Shown here: in pieces, positions 51,795-61,320 of the stretch
Position numbering within the stretch: the stretch's first letter is position 1
Layout: each line of letters starts with the position of its first letter
Assembly (NCBI GenBank): GCA_964487745.1
Contig: CAZASG010000019.1
Coordinates: forward strand, 1-64,000
Length of the DNA: 64,000 nucleotides
Direction: 5' to 3'
From: Desulfolinea sp964487745
Lineage (GTDB): Bacteria > Chloroflexota > Anaerolineae > Anaerolineales > Villigracilaceae
Position numbers and translations under genes: made by a program
The notes under the pieces: generated by a model
The model's database searches: none
The model's input: only the letters and a program-made list of their open reading frames with translations
What the model was told of the DNA's origin: nothing

Positions 51795-54416
51795 TTATTG
51801 CCTATCTAAACTGAGTAATGCTGTTTCCTTGAGCTTTTGTGCAATCTCTTTTGTGCTTAGCTCAGCAGATTTAAAGCTTTCTTGAATGATCTGGGGCATC
51901 TGTTCGCTTTCCAAAGCGGTTGATTTGCTACGAACTGCCCTTAAGCAGGCTTCTACTTCAACAAACAGCTCCCTTATTGTATTTACGTTAGCATAGAACA
52001 GATCTTTAGCATGTGGTTCAGCACTTTTGTCAAGAAGGGTACGAGGACTAACCACAATAGTTATTACTTCTGCATATTGTGTGAAAAATGGATGTGCACT
52101 TTGCCAATCTTTATGGCCTTGAGCTTGTCTGCAAGTGCTTACAGAAATACCATGTTCAGGTGTCTCTTCACTTTTAGATTCAAAAAGTAAAACGTATTCA
52201 TCTCCTAGTCTCCAAACACTATCAGGAACAGCTTGACCATTAGGTTTCTCAGCATCAAACCCCAACATTTTCCCTAATTCGGTCAATGCTCTATCAAAAT
52301 TGTCTGCATCTATTGCTTGTATGTAATCATGATAGCGCTTCATGTTTTTTTCAAACTTTGCCCCAGTCATTCCAAGGTGAGTAATGTATTTGCTTATGTT
52401 GCTCACGGATAGGGTGATGCCTGAACTTAGTTCTTTGAGAGTAGGGTTTTCGGGAGCAAGCTCATGCGACAAAGATGTGAACCATGAAATAGCAAGATTT
52501 GCTTGGGATGCACGATAAAACCGATCTGCTGCCGTCTGGATTATTTTCTTGTCTTTTTTATTAGAGCCTAGATAATAAGCAGCGCATCCAGCAAAATAGT
52601 TCCAAAGAGCTCGATAAGCACTTAAACTCTCTCCTGATAGTGTATCTATGATTTTAGTAGCTTTGCTTAGCGCCGCATCATAATCACCCTTCCAAATATC
52701 ATATTGATACATAACTTCTAAACTTACAATGCTACGCAATTTGGCAAGATATGAGGAAGATGATGTGTCAGGCGCACTATTTCGTCTCCTAGCAATATCC
52801 TTTTCTGCTATATCCCATTCGGAACTTCTTGATAAAAATAATTCAGTTAAGCTAGATAAACCATCAATATTTTCTGTGTCTGAATTATCTAGCCCAAATT
52901 CCATTTCTGCTCTAAGTTCTGGGTGTAGTTCATTTTTGTTCTCTTTTCTTATGCAAAAGTCCAGCAAGTTTTCGCCAAGCATTAGAACTACTGCATAATC
53001 TGTCGAATTACGAGTACATCTCCCTACTGCTTGAGTTATTCGAGTTCTTATTCTGTCTCTAAGGACGGCAGTAGCTCCAAGTTTTGACCATAAGAATCTT
53101 TCTAACAAGTTTACAGATGCGGGAAGCTCATAGATAATTAACGAACGACATGTATCTCCAGGCAAATCTATCCCGTCATAGCGATTAGTTAAGCCTAAAA
53201 CGACATTTGAGCTATTGGTGAAATTGTCTAAGGATGTTTCTACTTGGTGAGATTTAAGTATTTCGTGCCCAACCTTTGATGAGGAAAGAAGTTCTGAGAA
53301 TTGATCTAAAGAGTAGTTGTTAGGAGTAAGAACCAAAGAGCGCTCTTGTGAGGCGATAAATTTAGAAACCCAAGTTTGGTAATCATCCTTTGCGAAAGAT
53401 CTGTCAGGAAATATAAACAATTTGCGCCCAGTGCTTTGTTTATCCCAGCCTTGTGGAGCTGGAATGCGATGAATACTAGGTATCCCTGTAATTCTTTCAA
53501 GCTCTCCTCCTGCTCCTAGGGTTGCTGACATATAAATTCGCTGTTTTGCATTGGAAAAAGGTGTATGCAGTAATGTTGGAGGTATAAATGGTCGAATTAA
53601 TATTTCTGACCATGAGACAAAGACGGAGCAAGCAGCCAAGTTGCCTTGAAGTAATTGCCAAGGGTAAATTAGCTTGTTTTCATGGTTTGCTGATGCGTTT
53701 AATACGTCTGTTAATGCTTCTGCCTTACGCATAAGTCTGGGAGATGGAATTACGTCAAGATTTTGTCTTTGCAAGGGCGTAGGATTATCACTTAACAGAT
53801 CAGGGATTATGTATCTTGGTATCTCGTCCAAATATAATTTTATAATTTGATCATATAGATCTCGGTGATCATATCGAGAAATGGATAAAGACCAAAGTCC
53901 AGAAATATAGCTATCGCCAGCATGTGCATCGTCAAAGATTATTGTTTCAGGATTTGCGAAGCGTGGGTTAGTATTAAAAAGTCCTGAATAAGTAGTTATT
54001 GCAACAGCGTCAGCTGATACATAGGCAGAGAAAGATGTAGGAGAGTAATCTCTCTGTGGCCCAACAAGGACAGGAGAGTTTATTCCATACTCATCGGCCT
54101 TTGCTCCAACTTGATAGGCTAATTGTCTTGTTGGGCAAAGATATAGAACTCTTTCTTTTAGCTCTCGTCTTCTCCATTCGGCTATTAACAAGCCAACAAG
54201 TGTTTTTCCTGTCCCTGTTGGTAATTCGAGTGCTATATCCCTTTTGTCAACATCTTTGTGATATGTTCGGATAATATCGGCTTGGTGAGACCATAGATGC
54301 TGAATTTTAGGGTCACGGTTTTTTAAATCTCTAAAAAGAGTCTCTGCATCTGATATGCTAGCACTTTTAGAGTCTGACAATTTAAACGGAAAGGCTTTTT
54401 TAGCTTCACTATCCAT
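51795..54416 (-). CDS. SF2 helicase fused to a PD-(D/E)XK nuclease domain
   Basis: 873 residues. A DinG/XPD-like SF2 helicase occupies ~40-490: Walker A PTGTGKT (66-72), CPTRQLAYQ, FDDAH (161-165), MSATL (296-300), DGIDLPGD (414-421) and TQAVGRCTR (461-469). A helical, TPR-like middle follows (~550-690). The C-terminus has the layout of a restriction-endonuclease fold: LGKMLGF, then PDSVW (731-735) and FESK (745-748), i.e. PD...ExK. No methylase or second subunit adjoins. The gene is much more AT-rich than alaS next to it, suggesting transfer. A single-gene defence or DNA-processing role is inferred. Confidence 0.82.
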   Translation of the reverse strand: MDSEAKKAFPFKLSDSKSASISDAETLFRDLKNRDPKIQHLWSHQADIIRTYHKDVDKRDIALELPTGTGKTLVGLLIAEWRRRELKERVLYLCPTRQLAYQVGAKADEYGINSPVLVGPQRDYSPTSFSAYVSADAVAITTYSGLFNTNPRFANPETIIFDDAHAGDSYISGLWSLSISRYDHRDLYDQIIKLYLDEIPRYIIPDLLSDNPTPLQRQNLDVIPSPRLMRKAEALTDVLNASANHENKLIYPWQLLQGNLAACSVFVSWSEILIRPFIPPTLLHTPFSNAKQRIYMSATLGAGGELERITGIPSIHRIPAPQGWDKQSTGRKLFIFPDRSFAKDDYQTWVSKFIASQERSLVLTPNNYSLDQFSELLSSSKVGHEILKSHQVETSLDNFTNSSNVVLGLTNRYDGIDLPGDTCRSLIIYELPASVNLLERFLWSKLGATAVLRDRIRTRITQAVGRCTRNSTDYAVVLMLGENLLDFCIRKENKNELHPELRAEMEFGLDNSDTENIDGLSSLTELFLSRSSEWDIAEKDIARRRNSAPDTSSSSYLAKLRSIVSLEVMYQYDIWKGDYDAALSKATKIIDTLSGESLSAYRALWNYFAGCAAYYLGSNKKDKKIIQTAADRFYRASQANLAISWFTSLSHELAPENPTLKELSSGITLSVSNISKYITHLGMTGAKFEKNMKRYHDYIQAIDADNFDRALTELGKMLGFDAEKPNGQAVPDSVWRLGDEYVLLFESKSEETPEHGISVSTCRQAQGHKDWQSAHPFFTQYAEVITIVVSPRTLLDKSAEPHAKDLFYANVNTIRELFVEVEACLRAVRSKSTALESEQMPQIIQESFKSAELSTKEIAQKLKETALLSLDRQ

Positions 54417-54461
54417 ATTTGCTCCCTCTCAGGCAATAAGATATAAATCTCAACTTTGAAC

Positions 54462-54497
54462 AAAAAAGGTCTGGCAGTACAATACTGCCAGACCTTT
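54462..54497 (-). terminator. Rho-independent terminator after alaS
   Basis: AAAGGTCTGGCAGTA (54465-54479) pairs perfectly with TACTGCCAGACCTTT (54483-54497) around a three-base loop; the minus strand continues in T-rich sequence. Confidence 0.92.
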
Positions 54498-54510
54498 GAC
54501 TTTTCACTTC

Positions 54511-57228
54511 CTACTTCAACTTCTCTTCCACCCAGCCAGCGACAGTGCCTAGCACTTCATCCAGCTTCTTGGCGTCCTTGCCGCCTGCCTGGGCGAGGGT
54601 CGGGCGTCCACCGCCACCGCCCCCCAAAGGCGTGGCGACGAATTTGACCAGATCGCCTGCTTTGATGCCCCGTTTGACCAAATCGTCCGTCACGGCGGCG
54701 ATTACCATCGGGCGTTCGTCCACGACGCAGGCCAGCACGGCGACGGCGCTCTGCGGGTTGCGTTCGCGGAACTTGTCGGTCATCTCACGCAAGGTGTCCA
54801 TATCGGCGTTTTGCAGTACAGCGGTCAGGACCGTGACATCGCCCACAGACGAGGTCTCATCCAGGACACGGGTGAAATCGGCGGCTGCCAAATTCTGGCG
54901 CAGATGCTGGATGGTATTCCGCATTTCTTTCATCTCGCCAAGATTGGCTTCCGCTCTTTCGAGCATTTTGTCGGGTGTGGTCGCCATCATTGCGGCTGCC
55001 TTGTTGAGCACGCGGAAGCGATTTTGGATCAGGTCATAAGCCGCCCGTCCCGTGATTGCTTCGATACGCCGGATGCCCGCCGCAGCGCTGCCTTCGCTGG
55101 TGATGATGAAGGTGCCTACCTCGCCGCTGCTCTCGCAGTGCGTGCCACCACAAAGTTCATTGGAAAAGGTGCCATTTGACGAAGTATCACCCATGGTGAT
55201 GTTGCGAACCACTTCGCTATATTTCTCGCCAAAGAGTGCGGTCGCGCCACCGTCCAAAGCATCCTGAAGCGGCTTATCTTCGATATGCAAAAGATGATCC
55301 TCGAGCACACGCTCATTCACATAACGCTCGATAGCTTCGATCTCATCAGAGGTCAGGGCTTCGGGGTGCGTAAAGTCGAAACGCAGTTTTTCGGGCGCAA
55401 CCAATGAACCCGCCTGACGGGCATGGTCGCCTAAAATGTCGTGCAGCGCGGCATGCAGCAAATGCGTGGCGGTGTGATTGCGCATGATGTCTTTTCTGCG
55501 GACGCCATCCACATTTGCGGATGCACTATCGCCCACTTTTGGGTTGCCTTTTTGGACTTGACCGACCAGCAGGATCAGCCCGGGCGCGGGCTTGCGGGTG
55601 GACTGGATCTCAATCTCCCAGCCATTGCCGACGAGAACGCCCGTGTCCCCAACTTGCCCGCCAGCCTCAATGTAGAAACCGGTCTCGGGCATCGCCACTT
55701 CGACCGCATCCCCGGCATTTGCGGTTTCAACGGGTCTTCCGTTCACGACTAATGCCAGCACTTCCCCTTCAGCGGTGAGTTTAGTATAGGGATCGTATTC
55801 AACGCCCTCTTCAGGGAGCTTGCCTGCTGCCTTGAGTTCTTCTGCCAGCGCGGTGTACATTTCGGCATCTTCGCCGCCGAGTTCGCCCATCGCCTTACCG
55901 CCGCCCGAGGCAATCCGGTGTGCGTCCATCGCATTTTTGAAGCCCGCTTCGTCCACGTCGAGATCTTTTTCCTTGGCAATGTCACGGGTAATTTCGAAGG
56001 GCAGTCCATAGGTGGCGTAAAGATCGAAGGCTTTGTCACCAGCGAGAATCTTGTTCTCACTTTTCTCCACCCGGGCTAATAATTCATCCAGGTGCGCTGT
56101 GCCGCTCTCGACGGTTTTTGCAAAACGGATCTCTTCACGGGTCAAGTTGTCGAGAATGGTGGCGCGGTTCTTTTCGAGTTCGGGGTAGAACTCGCCATAA
56201 GAATCGACGATGGCATCAGCGACTTTGGCTAGGAAAGGTTCATGCAAGCCGAGCTTTCCGCCAAAACGCGCCGCACGGCGAATGATCATCCGGCAAACAT
56301 AGTTGCGGCTCATATTGCCGGGCACAACCCCGTCCGCGATCAGGAAGGCGGCTGTACGGGCATGGTCGGCGATCACGCGGTAAGGTGTGAAGTCTTCGAG
56401 CATCTCATCTTCGTTGTGCCCCGTCAACTCGCGGACGGCAGCCAGTGCGCCTGCGAAGAGATCGATCTTGTAGTTGGAATCTACGCCCTGCAGGACGGCG
56501 ACGATCCGCTCAAAGCCCATGCCCGTGTCCACATGGGTGGCAGGTAGAGGATCGAGGGTGTTCGGTCCTGTTCGGTTATATTGGATAAAGACGAGGTTCC
56601 ACAATTCGATGAAGCGGTCGGTGTCGAGAGTCTCCTTGGTTACAGGGCCTTCTTCGGGGCGCAGGTCGATGTGGATCTCGGAGCAGGGTCCGCAGGGGCC
56701 AGTATCCGCCATCTCCCAGAAGTTATCGGTGCGACCCAAATAGAATACGCGCTCGGGTGCCATGCCGGGTTGAGCTTTCCAGTATTCGGCGGCTTCATCA
56801 TCGGAGGGGATTTCGCCTTTTTCGTCTTTGAAAACGGTGGCATAAAGCTGTTCTTTGGGAAGCCCCCAAACATCGGTGAGTAATTGCCAAGCCCATTCGA
56901 TGGCTTCTTTTTTGTAATAGTCGCCGAAAGACCAGTTGCCGAGCATTTCAAAGAAGGTGTGGTGCGTGTCGTCACGTCCGACATCTTCGAGGTCATTATG
57001 TTTGCCTGCCACGCGCATACATTTTTGCGAATTGACAGCGCGAGTGTAGGGGCGTTTATCGGTGCCAAGGAAAACGTCCTTGAATTGCACCATGCCGGCG
57101 TTGGTGAAGAGCAGCGTTGCATCGCCGCCGGGAACGAGGGAGGCCGAAGGCACGAAAGTGTGAGTTTGCTCTTCGAAAAAGTCAATGAAGTCTTGGCGAA
57201 TTTTAGCGCCGCTATATTTCTGGGTCAT
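54511..57228 (-). CDS. alaS: Alanyl-tRNA synthetase
   Basis: A 905-residue class II synthetase that charges tRNA-Ala and edits mischarged Ser/Gly. The N-terminal part has FTNAGMVQFKDVFLG and RDDTHHTFFEMLGNWSFGDYF-like class II motifs. The editing domain has the zinc-binding HTATH (around residue 580) and CGGTHCE (around 694). The C-Ala domain ends with the glycine-rich GGGGGGRPTLAQAGG. Full length, GC-rich, ATG preceded by GGAGAGA. It marks a return to core genome after the AT-rich accessory segment. Confidence 0.98.
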   Translation of the reverse strand: MTQKYSGAKIRQDFIDFFEEQTHTFVPSASLVPGGDATLLFTNAGMVQFKDVFLGTDKRPYTRAVNSQKCMRVAGKHNDLEDVGRDDTHHTFFEMLGNWSFGDYYKKEAIEWAWQLLTDVWGLPKEQLYATVFKDEKGEIPSDDEAAEYWKAQPGMAPERVFYLGRTDNFWEMADTGPCGPCSEIHIDLRPEEGPVTKETLDTDRFIELWNLVFIQYNRTGPNTLDPLPATHVDTGMGFERIVAVLQGVDSNYKIDLFAGALAAVRELTGHNEDEMLEDFTPYRVIADHARTAAFLIADGVVPGNMSRNYVCRMIIRRAARFGGKLGLHEPFLAKVADAIVDSYGEFYPELEKNRATILDNLTREEIRFAKTVESGTAHLDELLARVEKSENKILAGDKAFDLYATYGLPFEITRDIAKEKDLDVDEAGFKNAMDAHRIASGGGKAMGELGGEDAEMYTALAEELKAAGKLPEEGVEYDPYTKLTAEGEVLALVVNGRPVETANAGDAVEVAMPETGFYIEAGGQVGDTGVLVGNGWEIEIQSTRKPAPGLILLVGQVQKGNPKVGDSASANVDGVRRKDIMRNHTATHLLHAALHDILGDHARQAGSLVAPEKLRFDFTHPEALTSDEIEAIERYVNERVLEDHLLHIEDKPLQDALDGGATALFGEKYSEVVRNITMGDTSSNGTFSNELCGGTHCESSGEVGTFIITSEGSAAAGIRRIEAITGRAAYDLIQNRFRVLNKAAAMMATTPDKMLERAEANLGEMKEMRNTIQHLRQNLAAADFTRVLDETSSVGDVTVLTAVLQNADMDTLREMTDKFRERNPQSAVAVLACVVDERPMVIAAVTDDLVKRGIKAGDLVKFVATPLGGGGGGRPTLAQAGGKDAKKLDEVLGTVAGWVEEKLK

Positions 57229-57406
57229 AATCTCTCCGGGTTATTAAAGAAGTCAGGGAATTATAAATGATGAAGGGGAATTGGTAAAACGTTGGAGCGG
57301 GTAGAACGCTGATTGTATGATTTGGGGAATTCTCATGGATGAAAAAGAAAACCAGCGAAGGTCTTTGAGGTGGCTAAATCCGTGTCCCGTTCTTTATCTT
57401 TTCAGA

Positions 57407-57412
57407 TAGAAT
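57407..57412 (+). promoter_or_regulatory. Candidate -10 box of a leaderless kinase-like transcript
   Basis: TAGAAT ends six bases before ATG 57419, where transcription would begin, and no Shine-Dalgarno is visible. No matching -35 was found. Confidence 0.3.
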
Positions 57413-57418
57413 AGTTCT

Positions 57419-58006
57419 ATGGCTAAATTGATCACATTCGTTGGCGCGAGCGGGGTCGGGAAAACGACTCTCGCCAAAGCCCTTGCCGCTGCAGGCGACT
57501 TCGCCACTGGTTTTGAGCAGCACGATACTCGCCCTTTTCAGCATCTCTGCGACCAAGACAAATATTTCACCCTGCACAATCAGATCGACTACTTCCTCCT
57601 GCGTGTCGAACAGGAACGCATCCTGCGTGCAGACCCTCGTCCCGCGCTCCTCGACGGCGGCTTGGATGTGGATTTTTATGGCTTTGCCCGTCTTTTCCAC
57701 AAGCGTGGCTATCTCAGCGATGCGGAGTTCGATCTCTGCAAACGGCTCTACGAGCAATTGCGTCTTGCGCTTCCTGTGCCGGAGTTGATCGTTTATCTAA
57801 CGGCATCTGATGAAGTCGTGCGGGAAAGGCTTGCGGGGCGTGACAGAGTTAATATCGCCACAGCAAATGATGCGGGGTTGCTGAAGGGATATCTGGAAGG
57901 GTGGCTGGAGACTTTGCCGCAAGAAAATGTACTGAGATTTGACGTGTCAGAAAGTGATATGGGTTATAGTGATATCTTACCTGTGCTTATAAACAAAACG
58001 GGATAG
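57419..58006 (+). CDS. Deoxynucleoside-kinase-like P-loop protein
   Basis: 195 residues. The P-loop GASGVGKTTLAKAL (8-21), the YFTLHNQIDYFLLRVEQ helix and the lid-like RERLAGRDRVN place it near the deoxynucleoside kinase/thymidylate-kinase-like group. The usual (E/D)RS motif is replaced by LLDGGLDVDF, so the substrate may differ and the kinase identity is not certain. It reads as a soluble cytoplasmic enzyme. It is divergent from alaS across a ~190-base spacer without other features and shows a TAGAAT box right before its ATG. Confidence 0.7.
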   Translation: MAKLITFVGASGVGKTTLAKALAAAGDFATGFEQHDTRPFQHLCDQDKYFTLHNQIDYFLLRVEQERILRADPRPALLDGGLDVDFYGFARLFHKRGYLSDAEFDLCKRLYEQLRLALPVPELIVYLTASDEVVRERLAGRDRVNIATANDAGLLKGYLEGWLETLPQENVLRFDVSESDMGYSDILPVLINKTG

Positions 58007-58103
58007 GTTGAAATATTTTATATTTACACTGCAGGGCACTCAAATGAAAAATTAAGATAGAAATGGTAGGATTAAGGTCAGTTAAAAAATCCTAGAGGTA
58101 CTT

Positions 58104-58976
58104 ATGAGCAACTCTCGTATTGTCAAACACGTACAAGAACCACAAATGGCCATGGAAGGTGCAGGCGTACTCCTGCGCCGCTCTTTCGGTCCCCATGTCA
58201 ATAATCTGCACGATCCTTTTTTGCTTTTCGACAACTTTGCCTTCAACAACCCCATTGAAGGCACACCGCCCGGTTTTCCCACACATCCACATCGCGGCAT
58301 CGAAACTGTTACCTATATGCTCGAAGGCGCTGTCCGTCATCGCGACAGCATTGGCAATGTTGGTCTCATCGGTCCCGGCGACGTGCAGTGGATGACGGCG
58401 GGCGGCGGTCTCATGCACGAGGAAATGCCCCGGCGTGGCGAGAGCGGAAAAATCTATGGCTTCCAACTTTGGATCAACCTACCCTCGCATCTCAAATGGA
58501 GCAAACCTGAATATCGCAGCATCACCAGCGCCGAAATTCCAACTATAGAAAAGGATGGAGTCACCATCCGTGTCATTGCGGGGGAAGTGGATGGGCAGCG
58601 TGGTCCCGTTGGTGCCATTGCCGCCGCCCCGATCTACCTTGACCTTGCGCTTGATCCCGCTTCCGAATTTTCAACCCCGGTGCCGCAGGGACATACCGTT
58701 ATCGCCTACGTCTTTGAAGGCAGCGGCCTTTTTGGTGCAGACGAAACCCCGGTCGATGCCGTCAAAATGCTTTTCTTCAGCGATGGCGAGGGTTTCCAAG
58801 TCAAAACCACCGATTCGTCCGTGCGCTTTGTGCTCATCGCCGGTGCACCCTTCAACGAGCCGATCATGCCTTACGGTCCCTTTGTGATGAATACCCGCGA
58901 AGAGATCATGGAAGCCTTCAACGATCTACGGGATGGCACTTTTGTCTGGAATGAGGAAGATCTGCGTTTTCAATAG
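58104..58976 (+). CDS. Pirin family protein
   Basis: 290 residues with two cupin domains. The N-terminal cupin carries the metal-binding HPHRGIETVTYMLEG motif and later HEEMP; the second cupin (about 170-285) contains VFEGSGLFG and lacks a clear metal site. Bacterial pirins can have quercetinase activity or regulate metabolic enzymes; the role here is unknown. Start: ATG after GAGG. It is followed 8 bases later by the NUDIX gene and likely shares its transcript. Confidence 0.93.
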   Translation: MSNSRIVKHVQEPQMAMEGAGVLLRRSFGPHVNNLHDPFLLFDNFAFNNPIEGTPPGFPTHPHRGIETVTYMLEGAVRHRDSIGNVGLIGPGDVQWMTAGGGLMHEEMPRRGESGKIYGFQLWINLPSHLKWSKPEYRSITSAEIPTIEKDGVTIRVIAGEVDGQRGPVGAIAAAPIYLDLALDPASEFSTPVPQGHTVIAYVFEGSGLFGADETPVDAVKMLFFSDGEGFQVKTTDSSVRFVLIAGAPFNEPIMPYGPFVMNTREEIMEAFNDLRDGTFVWNEEDLRFQ

Positions 58977-58984
58977 GAGGAAAT

Positions 58985-59461
58985 ATGCCAGCCGTTACCA
59001 CAATTTATCATGGAGAAAGAATCGCGAAAGAAGGCAAAATCCGCCTTGGTTGCTCCGCAATAATTTTTGATGAAACAAAGAGGAAGGTTCTTCTCACTGA
59101 GCGTGCGGATAATAAGCAATGGTGCCTTCCCAGCGGGGGAGTCGACCCTGGCGAGACCGTGGAAGAAACCTGTGTCCGCGAAGTCTACGAAGAAACAGGA
59201 TTGCATGTCAGCGTAAAGGGCTTGGTCGGTGTATATAGCGACCCGCATCGGTTAGTAGAGTATCCTGATGGGAACAAGGCGCATGTGGTTGCTCTATCTT
59301 TTATCGCGGAGATCATCGGTGGCGAGCTTGGCTTAAGTGATGAGACCACCGACTACGGCTATTTTTCCATAGAAGAAATGGAAATGCTGGATATGTTGCT
59401 CAATCACAAAGAGCGTATTCTGGATGTATTAGAAAGCCCACTGAGTATAGTAATTAAATAA
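58985..59461 (+). CDS. NUDIX hydrolase
   Basis: 158 residues. The NUDIX box starts GGVDPGETVEETCVREV and continues YEETGLHV, a full match to GX5EX7REUXEEXGU with metal-binding glutamates. It hydrolyses nucleoside diphosphates linked to another group; the substrate is undefined, possibly an ADP-ribose or mutagenic nucleotide. AGGAGG precedes ATG. Second gene of the pirin unit, ended by the 59465 hairpin. Confidence 0.92.
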   Translation: MPAVTTIYHGERIAKEGKIRLGCSAIIFDETKRKVLLTERADNKQWCLPSGGVDPGETVEETCVREVYEETGLHVSVKGLVGVYSDPHRLVEYPDGNKAHVVALSFIAEIIGGELGLSDETTDYGYFSIEEMEMLDMLLNHKERILDVLESPLSIVIK

Positions 59462-59464
59462 AAT

Positions 59465-59495
59465 AAAGGTTGGTAAAAACCCAACCCTTATTTTT
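59465..59495. terminator. Short hairpin terminator between convergent genes
   Basis: GGTTGG (59468-59473) pairs with CCAACC (59481-59486), flanked by A-rich and T-rich arms (TTATTTTT on the plus strand). It ends the NUDIX unit and probably the opposite regulator unit. Confidence 0.65.
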
Positions 59496-59809
59496 CACTC
59501 TGGCAGATCATCCAGCAGTTGTTGTATCTGTTGCCGATATTTTTGGAAAGCTTTTCGCCCCGCATCCGTTAATCTTAGCATGGTGTTGGGGCGTTTGCCT
59601 TTAAAGCTTTTAACGACCTCGATATATTGGGCTTTTTCCAATTTGCTCATATGTGCTGAAAGATTCCCCCAAGTCATTCCCGTCTGCGTCATCAGGAAAG
59701 TAAAGTCAGCACTATCGAGCACATAAAGCAACGCCATTAATTTGAGCCGTGCTGGCTCATGGATGAGCCGGTCAACATCATTCAATGAGTTGACTTCCGG
59801 CGTGCTCAT
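59495..59809 (-). CDS. Winged-helix transcriptional regulator (HTH_34/MarR-like)
   Basis: 104 residues. The DNA-binding winged helix covers RLIHEPARLKLMALLYVL, LMTQTGMTWGNLSAHMSKLEK (recognition helix) and a wing with KGKRPNTMLRLTDAGRKAF. Close relatives are small regulators paired with membrane proteins. Its start codon overlaps the stop of the upstream membrane protein gene (ATGA), so the two are translated together and it may control that operon. Confidence 0.85.
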   Translation of the reverse strand: MSTPEVNSLNDVDRLIHEPARLKLMALLYVLDSADFTFLMTQTGMTWGNLSAHMSKLEKAQYIEVVKSFKGKRPNTMLRLTDAGRKAFQKYRQQIQQLLDDLPE

Positions 59810-60438
59810 GCCATCTCCTGCGCAGGTGGGTAGGTTTTCAAAAAACGGACAAAGTACCAGGTGCCGATCCCTACGATGATCGCTGCGGGGATGACAAAGA
59901 GGATATAGTCGAGATTGATCTCATAGCGGTTGTAGAGCCACTGGTCGAGCGGAACAGGCAGTGCAAAGAGTACACCAATATAGTAAAGACGTTCAAAGGA
60001 TGTGAAATAAGCGATCGCGCCAAAGACCACCAGCATGTTCAAGGCATAGATCATGGGGAAAAGGGCTTTGAAGCTGGCGCGTTGCTCGGGAGAGACATCT
60101 GTCATCCCAGCTGTGAGCCACCAGGCAATTAAACCAACGATGACTGAAGCAAATAGTACAACGCTGATCTTGCGCCGCTTTTTCGACTTGAATTTAACGC
60201 GCCCAATGCGCGGCACAACAACGAAGCGTTTTCCCAGCCAAAAGGCAGCCATGACGAAAACCATCAACCCAAGATAGATCATCATTGCCTGGTCCTCGCT
60301 GAGAGCTGTGCTATTCAAAAAGCTGCTAATGCCCATCAGCCCCAGCAACAAGCCGAGATAAATATCCCAAAGCCCGTCATCAAAGAAGGAGCGCCAAGCT
60401 TTTTTCTCAAGGGCTTTCAAGTCAAGGAGTTCGTTCAT
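59806..60438 (-). CDS. Polytopic membrane protein of unknown function
   Basis: 210 residues with six hydrophobic segments, starting MNELLDLKALEKKAWRSFF; the second segment includes YLGLLLGLMGISSF. No catalytic motif is seen. ATG 60438 is preceded by AGAGAGAAG; a frame extension of 17 codons has no better site. It is coupled by overlap to the winged-helix regulator, a common pairing in which the regulator senses a signal or controls the transporter-like partner. Function unknown. Confidence 0.7.
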   Translation of the reverse strand: MNELLDLKALEKKAWRSFFDDGLWDIYLGLLLGLMGISSFLNSTALSEDQAMMIYLGLMVFVMAAFWLGKRFVVVPRIGRVKFKSKKRRKISVVLFASVIVGLIAWWLTAGMTDVSPEQRASFKALFPMIYALNMLVVFGAIAYFTSFERLYYIGVLFALPVPLDQWLYNRYEINLDYILFVIPAAIIVGIGTWYFVRFLKTYPPAQEMA

Positions 60439-60553
60439 AACTCTTCTCTCTTTCTGCAAACAACTTTGCAATACAAAGTTAATATACAAGAAAATAAATC
60501 CCTTGTCAAGTATTATTGAGCAGGATAGACTGAAAGAAAAAAAGGATGAAAAA

Positions 60554-61318
60554 ATGGATAACTCAACCTTGGAATTGATCCACGCACACGGCTCTGTGCG
60601 CCGCTACAAACCAGACCCTGTGCCTGCCTCCGTTATTGAAAGAATTGTTGCCGCCGCACAGCGTGCCTCCACCTCGTCCAATTTGCAGATCTATAGTGTG
60701 GTCGTTACCACTGATGGGGAGCAACGTGCTGCGATAGCAGAAGTGGCTGGTGGGCAAAAACATATTCTCCAGGCACCGGTTTTTCTGACATGGTGTGCTG
60801 ACCGCTATCGTCTGGAGCGCGCCTGTCAGTTGCGTGGTTATGAACATAACGCTGAGATGATCGAGAACTTCCTCGTCGCCGCAGTGGACGTGGCGATCGC
60901 CGCGCAAAACGCCGCCCTTGCCGCCGAGTCGCTGGGGCTGGGCATCTGCTATATTGGCAGTATCAGGAATAATCCCGCGCGCGTGATCGAGATGCTGAAT
61001 TTGCCGCAGCATGTTTTCCCCATCACCGGGATGACCCTTGGCTACCCGGAGCACCCTCCACGCATCCGCCCGCGTTTATCACAAGATGCCATTTTGCACT
61101 GGGGTGAATATCAGCACGATCAGGATGCCGCTTTGCAAGCTTACGATAAAGCCATGATCGAAACAGGCATTTATAAAGGCCGTCAGGTGGATGTGCCTGG
61201 CAAGGATGGCGAGATGGAAGCTTATGGCTGGCTGGAGCATACCGCACGCCGCACATCCCAACCAAAACGTGAAGGAATGCTATCTGTTATCAAGGCCCAG
61301 GGCTTTGAGATGAAGTAA
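60554..61318 (+). CDS. NfsA/FRP-like nitroreductase (FMN-dependent)
   Basis: 254 residues of the nitroreductase fold. The N-terminal HGSVRRYKPDPVP has the FMN-phosphate-binding RxxR-like site. AAQRASTSSNLQIYSV and AAQNAALAAESLGLGICYIGSI are the FMN- and dimer-contact segments typical of NADPH-dependent NfsA/FRP enzymes. It reduces nitro or quinone compounds. ATG 60554 lies eight bases after AAGGA; upstream TTG in the same frame is weaker. The methyltransferase gene follows directly. Confidence 0.88.
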   Translation: MDNSTLELIHAHGSVRRYKPDPVPASVIERIVAAAQRASTSSNLQIYSVVVTTDGEQRAAIAEVAGGQKHILQAPVFLTWCADRYRLERACQLRGYEHNAEMIENFLVAAVDVAIAAQNAALAAESLGLGICYIGSIRNNPARVIEMLNLPQHVFPITGMTLGYPEHPPRIRPRLSQDAILHWGEYQHDQDAALQAYDKAMIETGIYKGRQVDVPGKDGEMEAYGWLEHTARRTSQPKREGMLSVIKAQGFEMK

Positions 61319-61320
61319 AG

